Positions 23,164-34,579 of a stretch of 64,000 bases of DNA are shown piece after piece. A program made the translations under genes and the position numbers. Below the pieces are notes generated by a model that was not told the DNA's origin, made no database searches, and saw nothing but the letters and a program-made list of their open reading frames with translations. Positions within the stretch are counted from its first letter, which is position 1, and every line of letters starts with the position of its first letter. This DNA is from Flammula alnicola (taxonomy: Eukaryota > Basidiomycota > Agaricomycetes > Agaricales > Strophariaceae): NCBI GenBank assembly GCA_015499995.1, contig JADNRV010000061.1, forward strand, positions 62,001 through 126,000, in the 5' to 3' direction.

Positions 23164-24535
23164 CCCACCGCAGGAATCTAGCCAAATAAGAGCTGGACAA
23201 GAGCAATGGCCAACGAGAGTAGATGGTGGTCAGGAGGAAGCAGTCGGGGCGCAAGCTAATGATCTGAGTGGTGCATGGTGGATACCATACATATATCACT
23301 TGAAACACCTTCGAGAATCAACGGCGACGAGGACAACGATCTAAAATAATATGCTTGGGGTAACTGGGGCGGCATGATGCATGATGTTTTCTCCATGGGT
23401 CCAAAGCTGCGTCACCCATCCTCGTGTTCGCCTTTCCGACTGATGTCGAAATCAACACTCATGACCCCGTACATCACCGTTCGAAAGAAGTGGAGAAGAA
23501 GCACCCTCACAAGTTCAGATGAGCATGATCCGGCGAGTGCTAGCCCAATGAATGAACTACTGGTAAAGGGGATTCAGATGTCCCTGTTCTTTAGAGGTTT
23601 GTTTCTTGTCGTGATTGTGGGCTTTCAAGTCCATGGAAAAAGTAGCACTTCAAAGAAAACTGAAAACCATTCGTGTGCAGTATCGGCATTTCGAGATCAT
23701 GGGATAACATGGTGGTGTCGGACAGACGAAGGAAGAGCAGAAGCTCCGGCCCCCGGCCCGTTTAATCAGCAGCCAACGTCATCATGCTCAACGCTCGTTA
23801 CCTACAACATTAGCTGGCCTCAACGCAAAAACGACACAACATAAAAGTGATTGGGCCCGTAGGCACCTAAAGGACATACATTAACAGGAAGCGTGTTCGA
23901 CACAACCTCGGCATAAAATACTGGGTAACAAACAGAGTAGTAAAAAAAATCAGCCACGAAAGAAAGAAAGAAAGAAAAAAGAGGAGTGGTAGAAAATAAT
24001 AAAAGATTCAAAAGTAAAAAGAGACGATAGAGGTAGGACACAGCAAGAGTCAATACGAGATACGATCACGAATACACAACAAAGAGAGAGATAAAGGGAG
24101 AAAACAAAGGGGGTAAATGCGAGGGAGGCGGGCTATTAGGATGGATGGGTTCAATCAGCGAACCCCCGAAGGCGACGATGAGGAGGAGGAACGGTGTTAC
24201 AAAAGAGGAAGAGGGAAAGGAGAAGTACTAGAGGGCGGCCAGATTGATAAAAAATAGATATTCCGAAGAGGAATCGGTCCTTTTGCGAAGCGATCCCACC
24301 GCCCGAACATATATGCAACAAAAGGAGGTAAGGGTCGACAGAAGGAGAGGGAGAGGGGGTTGAGGAGGCGGAAGAGTAAGGAAGAACAACATAATAAACA
24401 TATCCAGAACTATTATCGAGACGTTCGGGCGATCGGTCGGTCGGGTGAGATGGAGTGAGATGGAGTGAGTATGTAGCACTAAACACAAAAGACACATGAA
24501 ATACGATATGGTAGGTTATTCAAAGAATAAAGCGG
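23164..24535. other. Intergenic, no supported gene
   Basis: This lies between the GH76 start and the 3' end of the GATA factor gene. It contains simple purine-rich tracts (GAAAGAAAGAAAG near 23958-23976). A plus-strand open frame at 23374-23844 (156 codons) has no domain, no intron signals in keeping with the neighbours and no biased composition, so I do not call it a gene. Confidence 0.4.
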
Positions 24536-27500
24536 CTAGATGGACGACGCGATTAAAACGAGCACGGTAAAAGAGAAAGGAAGTCGTGGGATGTTGAAGG
24601 GAAGTGGGCGAATTAAAAGAACTGTCCAAGGGCGGAAGACGAGGAGGAGTAACCAAAGGAAGGAAGGAAGGGGCATATTGGAGCAGAACCAGGGAAAGGC
24701 GTAGGTGGAAGGGATGAGGGTCTGTATTCCCTCAATCACGGGTGCAGTAGAGCTAGCCTCGACGACGGGCCATATCGAACTCCGTTCGCGGTCGGCGGCG
24801 CTGGCACCACTTCTATTCAATGGAACAGCAACCGGAGCAGTAGTGCTGCTAGACGCAGCTGCCGCTGGGGCTGGCGCCGACGAGAGTTGCGGCGACTGGT
24901 GTTGCGACCCCGGCTGTTGAGGCTGCGACTGCGGAGGAGACTGATGCGCCGCCAACCCCCTCATCTCATCCAACGTCCTCTTCATACCCGCCATGAGCCG
25001 ATCCGTCCTCTCCATCATCTCCTCCCACTTCCGCTTCTGCTCGCCCAGCTCAAAGTAATGCCGCTCGAGGTCCATATACGACGGGATGCCCAGCCCCCCA
25101 AGCGCCACGCCCGCGGCGACCATGAGGCTCGACATCTCCGACGGCGGCGACGACCCCGCGTAGTATTGCTGCGGGACGGGCAGCGCATAGCCCGCGCCCG
25201 GTCCAGATCCGGCAGGTCCTAAAGGCGAGTGAGTCCGGCTCGGTGCATTCGATCCAGAACGGATATAACTAGAAGGCGCACTGGCACTACCCAAGAACGC
25301 AGCGTTGTTCAGCGCCGCCAATGGCGGCAGCTCGAATGCGCCGTGGGGGGGTACGCCCCCAGGGAAAGGCCCGCGGTAATCTTGGTTCCTCGATGGCGCG
25401 CGATGGGGCGACGCCGACCGACCGCTATCAGGCCAACCGTTCGCCCCACCCCGCCGCTTCCTCTCCCGCTGTGCGTCCCTCGCCTCTTCCTCGTCCTCGC
25501 CCTCCATAACGACATCGTCGTCCTTATCCGCAGCAGCCCCACGAGTGAGCTTGCCACTACGCCTCGGGCGTTTCTTTTTCGGCTGGTCGCCTTCCCCGTC
25601 GCTATCTTCGTTTCCTGCGCCCGGTCCTCCAGGCGAGACACCGCCGATACGGCCGACGGCGACAAGCGCCTCAGCAGCGGCCTGGTCAGACATGCGCCCC
25701 GACATACTGCCGCTGCCCACACCGGGGGCAGCAGGAACGCGCTTCCGTCGCTTAATGACTGTCTTTTTCATCGAGTTGGGTCGGTGTGTACCGTGTAGCT
25801 TGAAGTATAGACCTAGAAAATTCGTACAAGGCGGAGTGATGAGTATCAACATCGCAATTTGAAATAAGCAGCAGGATAAGTCAAAAAATAAACAAAACGC
25901 AAAAAATAAAATCAGTGTGACGACACTCCATCGGAGCTCGCCCTGCGAACATGAAAAGAGGTCGAAAACCCCAAAAAAAGTGAGACAGAACAGGGAAAAC
26001 CAAAGAGGCCAAGAATCGCGGACTGCGCAGACCGTGGGACACGATAAGTCGCGAAGATGTGTCCATCACGAAATCGATCCCATATCTGATAAGATGTGGG
26101 AAAAGATAGCAGTTGCCAGCGCATGAAAGATGAAACCGCCGAGGAGAACCAAGGAGGGCGTCGTCCGCCTCGAAAGACGAGTGCCAAGGAAAGAGGCATT
26201 GGAGATGGAAGAGAAGAAAAATATTATGGTAGAAGTGGGAGGAAACGAGAGAAAGAGAAAAGAAACAAAAAAAAACCAAAGTCAAAGAGGGTGGAGATAA
26301 AAATGCGCAAGAGGCCTGCTTCCTCGACTACTCGGATAAGGTCCACATGGAAGGAGAAGCAGGGATGCGCTGGAAAGAACACAACCCACAACCAATAAAC
26401 CACGAGGCAGCGCAAAAAAACCTCTCCTCCTCGGACCATAAAAACACCCACCCACGCGCAAAACGAAATGAAACAAAACCGAAACGAAAGGAAGAAAAGA
26501 CCCACCACAAGCATTACAAATATTATTCCCCACATCATCCCGCCTCCACAGCGGCGTCGTGCTCGTCCCGCAATTCGCACAACACAGCGCCCCCACCGCC
26601 GCGCGCACCTTCTTATTCCCCCCCACACCACCACCACCACCAACCCCACCCACACTCGCATCACTATCCGCCCCGCCCGCAGCAGCAGGCGACGCCTCCG
26701 CGTCCATCTTGTGCTCTCCTCCTGCGCCTGCGGTGTCCTTCCCCGCTGCATCGCCGCCATGTGCCGCACCACTTCCACTCCCACCTACACCACCGGGGCA
26801 TTACTGGCGCCTGCTGCGGCACCACCAGCACCAGAAGCGACGGCGGCGTTCGCCTCCGCAGCTGCGTTCTCCAGCTCGATGCGGGCTGAAAGCGCGAGCA
26901 CGTTGTTGTACGTCGGACACCCAGAGCAAGTGGTCGTACCTCCCGTCCCATCGCACCGCCCGTCGCCCGGACACGTTCCGCCCGTGCTCGTCGTGTGCGG
27001 CTTCGGTGCACTGGCCGCCGCCGCTGCTGCTGATGTGGCTTTCGGAGGCATCGAGGGTGACGAGGACGGCTTGCCGTTGGTCGTCGAGTTGGTTAGAGAG
27101 CCAGGTGCAAAAGGCGATGGGCCGACGGTTGTATTTGCTGTCGTTGTCGTTGGCGTTGTTCCTTGCGCCGCCGTCGCTGTCGACGGGTTTGATGATGATG
27201 AAGGGTTGGTGGTGTTGTTCGAGGGTGAGGACGTCCGGCCAAGGGAAGATGGACGAGGCATGTGTCGTGATTTTTGATAAAGGCCTGGATAATGAGAAGG
27301 GTGCGGTAAGTGACCTGTTTTTGCGGCCGAGAAGGAGAATGATACAGTGAAACGTAACAACGAAGGGGGATGGAAGGAAGGCCCTGTCAAGGGCTGGTTT
27401 AACTGATGCAACAAGGGATGAAAGGGAGGCGCTGGGGCGTGCTGACTGGAGGGTACTTGCAGTACTTGCATCACCCAGCCTCGAAGTAAGTCGCTCAAAT

Positions 27501-28446
27501 GTCGTATGTTGGGCTGCTTGATCTTGATAATACAAAGGCAAGCAAACCTCTCAAGGCAAGGTGTGGGTAGAAAGTGCTAGAAACACAGAAGAAAACGTGA
27601 AGAGGAGGGTCTTTCAAACCGATAGCCCTCGTGGCCAGTATCCAATCCCATCTCGTCGCAAGCCTGAGATGGACAACTCGATAAAATAAAACGGTGCGTC
27701 GGGTTTCGGAATACATCCAATACTCGGAGATTGCAGCAATCCCAACGCCCCAGGATAGCACGGATACACGTGTGTGGATCGTGTTTGTATGATCAGCCCT
27801 CGGCACATCCGACGCAGTGGGTTGCAAACGAGCATGGAACGGGCGTGTTGCAAAAAGTAAAAAAGGCAAACACGGAAAGTACGCCACCCAGAACACGCGT
27901 ACTGCCGGTGGGTGGCCCCATCGTGATCCCGCGAACACAACACGCCGCTGAATCGCGATAACGTGTATCTCAAACCCCAGCACGCAGGATCGCAGACCCA
28001 TAGTGGAAAGGGGAACAGCTTTTCCTGGCGCGTCTCGGAGACACGTGTCCGTACATCGCCCCCCCAAGAGATTGCGAAGGCAAGGAAATCATGACAGAGA
28101 GAGACGACGACGATTGACTTACCACAAGCGTTGCAGACGGTGTTGCCGTCAGGATCACGCCTCCATAGAGGGCTTTCTGTGACGCCGCAGTTCACACACG
28201 GGGGACGGCTGGGTGCGAGGACCGTCGTCGATGAGAAGGCGAAGTCGTCTTGACCATCTGGAGTACGCGGATATGTCAGCGACGCTATGAGGTGCGTGGA
28301 ACGGACGTACTGGATCGCGTCTCGCCATTTGGATTTTGGTTGTTTTCTGACGTAGCATTCGGGCTGAACTGCTGTATCCGGGCCATGGTGGACATGGGCG
28401 AGTTGTGCAGGTTCACCGCTGGCGGTTCTAGTACGACGGGAGACAT
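24536..28446 (-). CDS. SRE1: Iron-responsive GATA-type transcription repressor (Urbs1/SRE1/SreA family)
   Basis: In this family the protein represses siderophore and iron-uptake genes when iron is plentiful. Exon 1 (28446-28311) starts [20 protein letters not shown]. Exon 2 (28257-28123) has GATA finger 1, [26 protein letters not shown]. Exon 3 (27284-26506) begins [15 protein letters not shown], carries the cysteine-rich iron-sensing region [20 protein letters not shown] between the fingers, and ends with finger 2, [26 protein letters not shown]. Exon 4 (25812-24536) continues [17 protein letters not shown], a basic stretch, an acidic stretch and a coiled coil ([20 protein letters not shown]). 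Both fingers are split by an intron after the same glycine codon, of 838 and 693 nt. One G seems missing near 26783 in exon 3. The last residues before the stop are atypical, so the true C-terminus may differ. Confidence 0.9.
25813..26505 (-). other. 693-nt intron of the iron GATA factor gene (second finger)
   Basis: Donor GTGGGT after GCTTGTG and acceptor TTTTCTAG before GTCTATAC. It is more than ten times the usual length in this window. The open frames inside are low-complexity shadows and no RNA gene was recognised. Confidence 0.7.
27285..28122 (-). other. 838-nt intron of the iron GATA factor gene (first finger)
   Basis: Donor GTAAGT after GCTTGTG and acceptor TATCCAG before GCCTTTATC. 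The splice joins CNACG to LYQKSRH, the expected continuation of a GATA finger. No internal gene is supported. Confidence 0.75.
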
Positions 28447-28460
28447 GGCCTCGGATCGAA

Positions 28461-28830
28461 GATAATTTTTATCAAGGGAGATAAAACTGGAGCTCTTTTA
28501 GGAGCTCGAGACAGATTGGCGAGAGGGGAAGGCTGCATGCATGCCACGAGGGCGACGATGAGCAGGCAGTAAGCGGAGAAAAGCAGAGAGACGTACGTTG
28601 AGGAATATATGAGCCCGACGTTGAGCACGATGAGCTCGGGGGGTAGGGAGAGATATGGGAAATGAGATGAGAAAAGGGAGGAGATGCAGGTGCGAAACCA
28701 AGAGGGCAGCGAGTGAAGGGAAGGAGAGACAGGGAAAGATAACACTCTCAGCCAATCAGAGCCCCTCTGTTTGTCTAAGATAAACTAAGATAAACCAATA
28801 ATCCCAGATCACACACGAAATCTTATCCAA
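28461..28830. promoter_or_regulatory. Proximal promoter of the GATA factor with GATA and CCAAT boxes
   Basis: Two GATAA cores stand ten bases apart (28779-28783 and 28789-28793). CCAAT boxes lie at 28752-28756 and 28795-28799. A further GATAA lies in the 5' leader at 28461-28465, and CTTATCC lies near 28823. In Aspergillus the sreA gene is controlled by the CCAAT-binding complex with HapX, and SreA binds GATA motifs. A similar feedback circuit here is an inference. Confidence 0.5.
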
Positions 28831-29527
28831 ATCTCAGGGTCGCACATTTTTAATCGCCGCTCTACCCAAGAAACCTTACATATCCAAGTAGAAATTTTCT
28901 TCGTCGCATGCCAAAACAAGGTCAATTTCCTATGCAATACAAATTTCGCTCATTTATCTGAGGGTACGCACCCCAAAACCGTCTTCCTCTCCCCGTGCGG
29001 CGTACTTCCTGCGGTGGGCGGGAGCGAGCGTGATCGGATCATGTAGAACAACAACATATCATATCTTTTTCGCGTCATATCATATCAAGGGCACCGTCAA
29101 GTTCACACCATTTCCCATGGTCGCATCTAATCTCCACACAGATGTGGAAACCGTTCTCGCGCCCCCGCCGAGAAGTCAAAAATCAGAACTGGCAAAATAA
29201 TTAGAGTGGCTTCGTCGGCAAATCCCACAGCAGCCTCTCCAATGATCCCTTCAAGATCTCCAATAGCAATTATTAGATTGGTACCCAGTTCTTGCACGAA
29301 CTCCAGGTACGCTCGGCGATATTACCAAAAACTATCCGTAACATTGAACTCTGAGATCACACTTCTTCTTATGATATACATGTGCGCTTGCTTCGGCGTA
29401 ATCATACGCTAAGAACGAAAAAAAAATTCATGATCAAGCGTGATACGTGGGACTGATCCATGATATACGCACATCAACGTGCGTCGTGCGACTTCTAACC
29501 CTGCGTTGCTCGTCTGGAGACAAGATC
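28831..29527. other. Intergenic, no gene seen
   Basis: Distal upstream DNA of the GATA factor, up to the MITE target-site duplication. Short open frames only (for example 29206-29412), with no domain. Confidence 0.4.
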
Positions 29528-30116
29528 GGCAACAGAGGATAATTCTATTTGGAAACCCGGGTTGTTGGCTTTTAGCCGAGCAACCCCTCTAAATAAGGCA
29601 ATAATCCCTGACATCACGAGACCTCTTGCGCCTCCATCAACGGCAAGTGGGCGGCACGCTCAACTCGCGACCGTCCTCGCTCTTGGCGACAGTGAAACAA
29701 GACTTTTGTGCTCTTATTTTGAGGTATTTTTGAAGAACAAAATAGAAGAAATATTCTCAAATACAATGATTTCGAATTCTACTGCAACATGCTTGCCTCT
29801 GGTGACCATCGAGCAGGCTGGGTCGGAGAGCATTCAGAAGATGCAGAACGTGGTAAAAGGTTGAATATTTTGCAAGTGCATCTTTATTATTTTGATTTTA
29901 AAGGTAGTCTATGTTGATTCAAACTTGTTGTTGGCTCAATTTCCTCGACAGCGAGGACAGTCGCGACTACTGAGCGTGCCGCCGACAATGCCGCTGATGG
30001 TGGACGGGAGCTACGGCGAAAAGTCTCGTGACGTCGGGGATTATTGCCTTATTTAGAGGGGTTTCTCGCTAAAAGCCAACAACCCGGGTTTCCAAATAGA
30101 ATTATCCGGCAACAGA
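29528..30116. mobile_element. Non-autonomous Mutator-like element (MITE) with 9-bp target duplication
   Basis: The element proper is 29537-30107 (571 bp). It begins GGATAATTCTATTTGG and ends with the inverse, CCAAATAGAATTATCC. The inverted match runs about 85 bases at high identity and continues with lower identity to roughly 165 bases on each side (for example GGCGGCACGCTCA appears in both arms in opposite orientation). It is flanked by the 9-base direct repeat GGCAACAGA at 29528-29536 and 30108-30116. Long inverted ends and a 9-base duplication are the mark of Mutator-like transposons. There is no transposase, so it must have been moved by a relative elsewhere in the genome. Confidence 0.85.
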
Positions 30117-30355
30117 GGAAGCAGTTTCGTAATATTTCTCGAAAACCTTCCTTCCTGCCGCCCCGCGTATGATTTTTGCCTTTCGATTCTCGAAGCGTAC
30201 CTCATGCGTCGCCGAAGGGGATGTAGTTAGAGCGCCGCTGCGCCGCCGCCTATCAGCCACCCCACCGCGACTCGAACGACGGAGGACACGCCACGTATCC
30301 GTTCCCAACCGCTAACCCCCGCACGTCCCTCCCATCATTCAAGAAATTTAGCCAC
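30117..30355. other. Intergenic between the MITE and the tandem duplication
   Basis: GC-rich stretch without an open frame worth calling. Confidence 0.4.
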
Positions 30356-31316
30356 TTTTCACACAGTTCTGCCTGTCACAAGCCTAGTCTAATCTGATAT
30401 GGATTTGTATTCCCGTCAGAACTCAAAAAGTCTGATTACGATTACTATGGGTCTGTTGACGTTTGAATGTACTTACTCTAGTAGTAAGTACTCTACGTTG
30501 CACTATGCTCGAGCAAACAAATTTAGCCGCCGAAGGACGTATTTAGAGTAGATCATGATCCACTGCACTTGCTCCGCCTCCGAGGTGCCATAGACATCTA
30601 ATCCCAAGTAACTCCGAGTCCGAGCGGCGAGCTTGAGCCTCTGCGACGCCTCTGCGCAGTCCGGCCGCCGCGGCGTCTCGACCTCTTCTCGACCTCGAAA
30701 ATCCTAGGATTTCAGGGTTCCTTCTTTGGGCGAGGATTAGGACCGAAGTTCCCGGCTGTCGCCAAGGATAAACAATCAATTCAGCTCTCCCCGCAAGACA
30801 AATCTGATAAGATAAACACATGCCCATAAATATAGTTTTTCACACCGTTCTGGCTGTCACAAGCTTATGTAGTCTAATCTGATATGGATTTGTATTCCTG
30901 TCAGAACTCAAAAAGCCTGATTACGATTACTATGGGTCTGTTGACGTTTGAATGTACTTACTCTAGTAGTAAGTACTCTACGTTGCACTATGCTCGAGCA
31001 AACAAATTTAGCCGCCGAAGGACGTATACGTATTTAGAGTAGATCATGATGCTCCGCCTCCGAGGTGCCATAGAAATCTAATCCCAAGTAACTCCGAGTC
31101 CGAGCGGCGAGCTTGAGTCTGCGACGCCTCTGCGCAGTCCGGCCGCCGCGGCGTCTCGACTCTCGACCTCTTCTCGACCTCGAAAATCCTAGGATTTCAG
31201 GGCTCCTTCTTTGGGCGAGGATTTAGGACCGAAGTTCCCGGCTGTCGCCAAGGATAAACAATCAATTCAGCTCTCCCCGCAAGATAAATCTGATAAGATG
31301 AATGATGCCCATAAAT
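30356..31316. repeat. Two-copy tandem direct duplication, unit about 485 bp
   Basis: Copy 1 is 30356-30835 and copy 2 is 30836-31316. Landmarks such as AATCTGATATGGATTTGTAT (30391 and 30876), TACTTACTCTAGTAGTAAGT and CCTAGGATTTCAGGG recur at an offset of 485-486. The copies differ by few substitutions and small indels (for example CACTTGCTCC is present only in copy 1). Each copy ends with a GATA block, AATCTGATAAGAT. No coding potential is seen. Confidence 0.9.
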
Positions 31317-31473
31317 TTAAATGTCAACTTCCGAATTGATAAGATGGCCGTTGACTGATAAGATCAATCCCGTTTCCCAATGGATCAGATAAACACAATC
31401 ATGACCGGACTGCGCATGCTCTAGAGCAGTACCAGACCTCTATGTATGCCCGAGGCAATGTCTAATCAGATAA
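30802..31473. promoter_or_regulatory. Cluster of siderophore-type GATA motifs (ATCWGATAA)
   Basis: Exact ATCWGATAA sites occur at 30802-30810, 31288-31296, 31384-31392 and 31465-31473, with further GATAA cores at 31338 and 31357. This nine-base form is the motif reported for SreA/Urbs1-type repressors. The cluster is 2.4-3.0 kb upstream of the GATA factor gene and no other convincing gene start is close. Function is inferred. Confidence 0.5.
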
Positions 31474-33010
31474 CCGCCACCCAAAGATTACCTTTGGATG
31501 CTTTACTAGGAAAGCTTGAGGCAAACTGAATTCGAAAAACGGCCACCAAAGCCCAACGGAAATGAGTGCCTCGTCAGGGAATAAATATCCTGGGGTCGGA
31601 TGCTCGCGACTCTCAAACCTCCTGTTTCCTGATAGGTAATTGAATTCGAGTTTCAAGGATGAACATGCCCACATGTTACGAAAGATTCTCTACGTCCTGG
31701 GTGTTACTTACACCTGTTGTAATGTCAATTCAACTTTGTAAGCAAGTATTATTACAGTGTGGTAGCAGTAGACGAAGCGACAAACGCCAACACCCATCGC
31801 CTCCTAAGCCTCCTCGAAATGTAGGGTCCACTAGAAGAACGCTGGATAGTCCAGCCTAATCCAGATAGATATGTTTTAGGATGCATGATATTTGAAAATC
31901 CAGCTTCGAGTACCCACCCTCCTGGAGCTCTCGCTAATTACCACAACCCGAGATTAGATGATAGATCCACAGGATTTCGAAATATCACAGAATATCACAT
32001 TCTGTCGAAGCCTGCATCTGCGCGAGATTTTTCCAAAGCCCAAATCCGTCCATAAGTACAGTACATAGGCCATAGCCAACGACGATTGAAAGATCCACTC
32101 GCCTCGGTCGGATCCTACTCGTAGCATAGTAGCATAGTCGCAGACTCCTGAGATTCCCTCGCCTACAACGTTAACGAAACCAAGTGACAGATAACAAAAG
32201 AAAAAGAATCTCGAAATAGAGCTCATGTGAATACGTGCATCACCGGACCTTCTACTAGGGCTCTATGTGACCTCGAGTTTCCCGGCAACGACGACATCTC
32301 CGAAATCTCAGCGGTGTAAAATTTAGAAATCCCATTGCGCTAGCCTACGGCTCATAAATCTTAAGCACAGCAGAAGAAACGCCATCAGACCTCGAGAAAA
32401 AAGGGCTCAAGATACACAGAAGGCGGTGGGATAATCCACAATCGAAATACAAATTACCCCGCATGCCCCAGATCCCATGACCACCTCGTCAAACAAAGCA
32501 TGGATAACAGCACTTGCCCCTGCATAGCCGAGGTTTCTGAACGTAATAAAAAAAATGCAACGCATGCGTGATCTCCACTGCGGACGATCCTGCACCATCT
32601 TCGATCGCGACACGACGCAGCCATCGTCCAGGAAACAGAATAAGACGGGGACGTCGAAGAAGCCTTACAGCTGAAGCGAGTTGAGGCTGAAAGTCTTATC
32701 AGCAGGACCATTACGCGAAAATTCGGAAAAAATGCTGGCCAATCTCAAGAGGCACAGATATCGCAGCTTTCTACGCCCTGATATCACACATCACACCGAG
32801 ATAACGAAGAGGAAACGTCTCTATAGCCTTCTTGCCCGACAAGGGTATGCAGGGATCAAGTCTTTCCCAAGAAGCATAAAGCATGGTTTATTTTTGCGTG
32901 GTGCGATATGAAAAAAGAAAGAGCCTAGCGTCGCATAAGATCGAGGATGGCAATGCAGGAGCGATGAAAAATAGCCATGCTCATATGAGGTGAAGGAGAC
33001 ATGTACATGA
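31474..33010. other. Intergenic, no supported gene
   Basis: Several short frames on both strands (for example 31954-32226 and 32407-32711, minus) show no recognisable domain. Some hydrophobic stretches could be remnants of a membrane protein, but I cannot support a model. Confidence 0.35.
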
Positions 33011-33838
33011 TTAAGCGTCAGCCTTGGCTGTAACCCTCTTCTTTGCCGCTGTGTTCTCCCTATTTATTTAACGTGTGAGCGTTCCATGGCAGACAAGAAA
33101 TCGAAGGTAAAACATACCTGAATCCGTTCTTGAACCTTCTTGAGACATCCTTCAAGTAACGCATCCTTCCAGTTCCGGTGGTCTTTCTGCGCTTAGCCTT
33201 TAGGCCCCACTCGTAAGAGCGAATTTTGGCGGAGGGGTAGCCGCATGATGCACAAGCTGTCGATGGGAGAAACAAACTATCAGACGACGAATGATATATG
33301 CGAGATTGTGATCGACGCACTCTTGTGCTGCCTGTGGAAGGCGCGGTTGCCACAGCGCCGGCAAAGTGTGTGGGACTTGGTATGTCTCTTACTACAAGGT
33401 TGGAAAATCCATGATCAGAATTTCCGAAACTTCAAATGAACGTCGCGACGGTCGACATACCCAAAGGACGAGGTACCTGCGTGAACGAGTCAGAAATGCC
33501 ATTTGTAAATCAGGAATAGCCAGCCAAACGCACCTTTCGTCTAATAGTTGCAAGACCAGCAGAAAAGAGAACAGCGAGTTAGCATCGTCCCAAACATCAC
33601 CAGACCATAGACAAAGAGAGCGCCCTCGAACACTATTCGCATTCCAACGGCCCAGCCAACGCAGTCCTCCACATCACCCACAGTCCATGGCCCAAGCCCA
33701 ACCTTTCGTCCACTCAACAACGCCATCCAAACCCATCCGGCTGCATCCACCCCTTCTAAACCTCGAACCGCGCTGAAACTGGCCTCCTGGGTGCGCAAGA
33801 CACATGCGAAGCGTTCTGGAGGAGCAAAAACTCACCAT
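33011..33838 (-). CDS. RPL37: 60S ribosomal protein eL37
   Basis: Small zinc-binding protein of the large ribosomal subunit. Six exons: 33838-33836 (ATG only), 33540-33534 (ACGAAAG), 33476-33461, 33391-33321, 33256-33118 and 33059-33011. Together they give [92 protein letters not shown]. The four cysteines (CRRC and CASC) form the zinc site. The length (93 residues) matches the family. All introns are GT-AG and there is no frame break. The exon plan is extreme: a start codon alone, then exons of 7 and 16 bases. Very sure. Confidence 0.96.
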
Positions 33839-34579
33839 CTCGTCGTATTCTTGAGGATTCCTGGACTGAAGGGGTCGTTGGTCGGTGTGCGTAGGTCTTT
33901 CGTTGGGTCTGCACGGATGATTTTACGTCGTGGGAAGATTGGCACGCAGCTTGAATTTTGTGGATGATTTGCCTTTTCGAGACTTGACTCCCTACTTTCG
34001 CTCAATTCGCCCCTCGTTACTCGTTGTTCTGCTATTTTATAGTCTGCTGGCTTTCAACGCGTGGTATAAGGCGTCTTCGTAGAATTGGAGAACCCAAAAA
34101 ATGAAATTTGCCTTCATCGAAATGTCGACAATATTTCTCATACGGCATAAAACCTGGAGTGCTCGTCGATGTGTCCTTGAAAGTGAGACTAGAACGTTTC
34201 CTGTCTAATTTATTCGGGAATCTAACAGTTGGAAATGATTTAACTCGCTTATTCGGAATTAATCAGCGCCCAAGCTCTACTTCAAAACACCATAGAGATC
34301 CAATCTTAAAGTTCCTAAATTCAAACCTCCCAGAGACCGCAGCATTGAAGAGAACCAAGAAGGCATCCTTCTTATCGTTGCATACTATACAAGAAAGATC
34401 GAGCCGCCAAGCAAAGGACCCACAAATACCAGAAGAGCTGCGGCATGCTTTGTACGCCCTACCTCCCACTCACCGCAATGATAGCATCCAATAAATTGAT
34501 TGATAAGGCTCGGAGAACATAAATACTTAAGGTGATCCGGTTAAACTTATGCACGTTGCAAGTATGTACATACCGACAA
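33839..34579. promoter_or_regulatory. Upstream region of RPL37; no gene seen
   Basis: This should hold the ribosomal-protein promoter. A plus-strand frame at 34108-34494 has no recognisable content. Distant traces of the acyltransferase C-terminus may persist on the minus strand to about 34260. Confidence 0.4.

Noticed and set aside
23374..23844. 156-codon plus-strand open frame
   Set aside because: No recognisable domain, signal or intron; chance frames of this size are expected in 64 kb.
23958..23976. GAAA simple repeat
   Set aside because: Ordinary short microsatellite tract without sign of function.
24705..27350. Many long plus-strand open frames opposite the GATA factor exons
   Set aside because: Shadows of GC-rich coding sequence, with low-complexity Arg/Pro/Ser content and no start or splice logic.
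27614..28195. Long minus-strand open frames inside the first long intron of the GATA factor gene
   Set aside because: They are a read-through of the first finger exon; splice sites on both sides join the two halves of the finger exactly, and the frames show no domain.
32407..32711. Overlapping minus-strand frames upstream of RPL37
   Set aside because: No domain in any frame and no conserved splice signals.
34108..34494. 128-codon plus-strand open frame
   Set aside because: Overlaps traces of the acyltransferase relic on the other strand and has no recognisable content.
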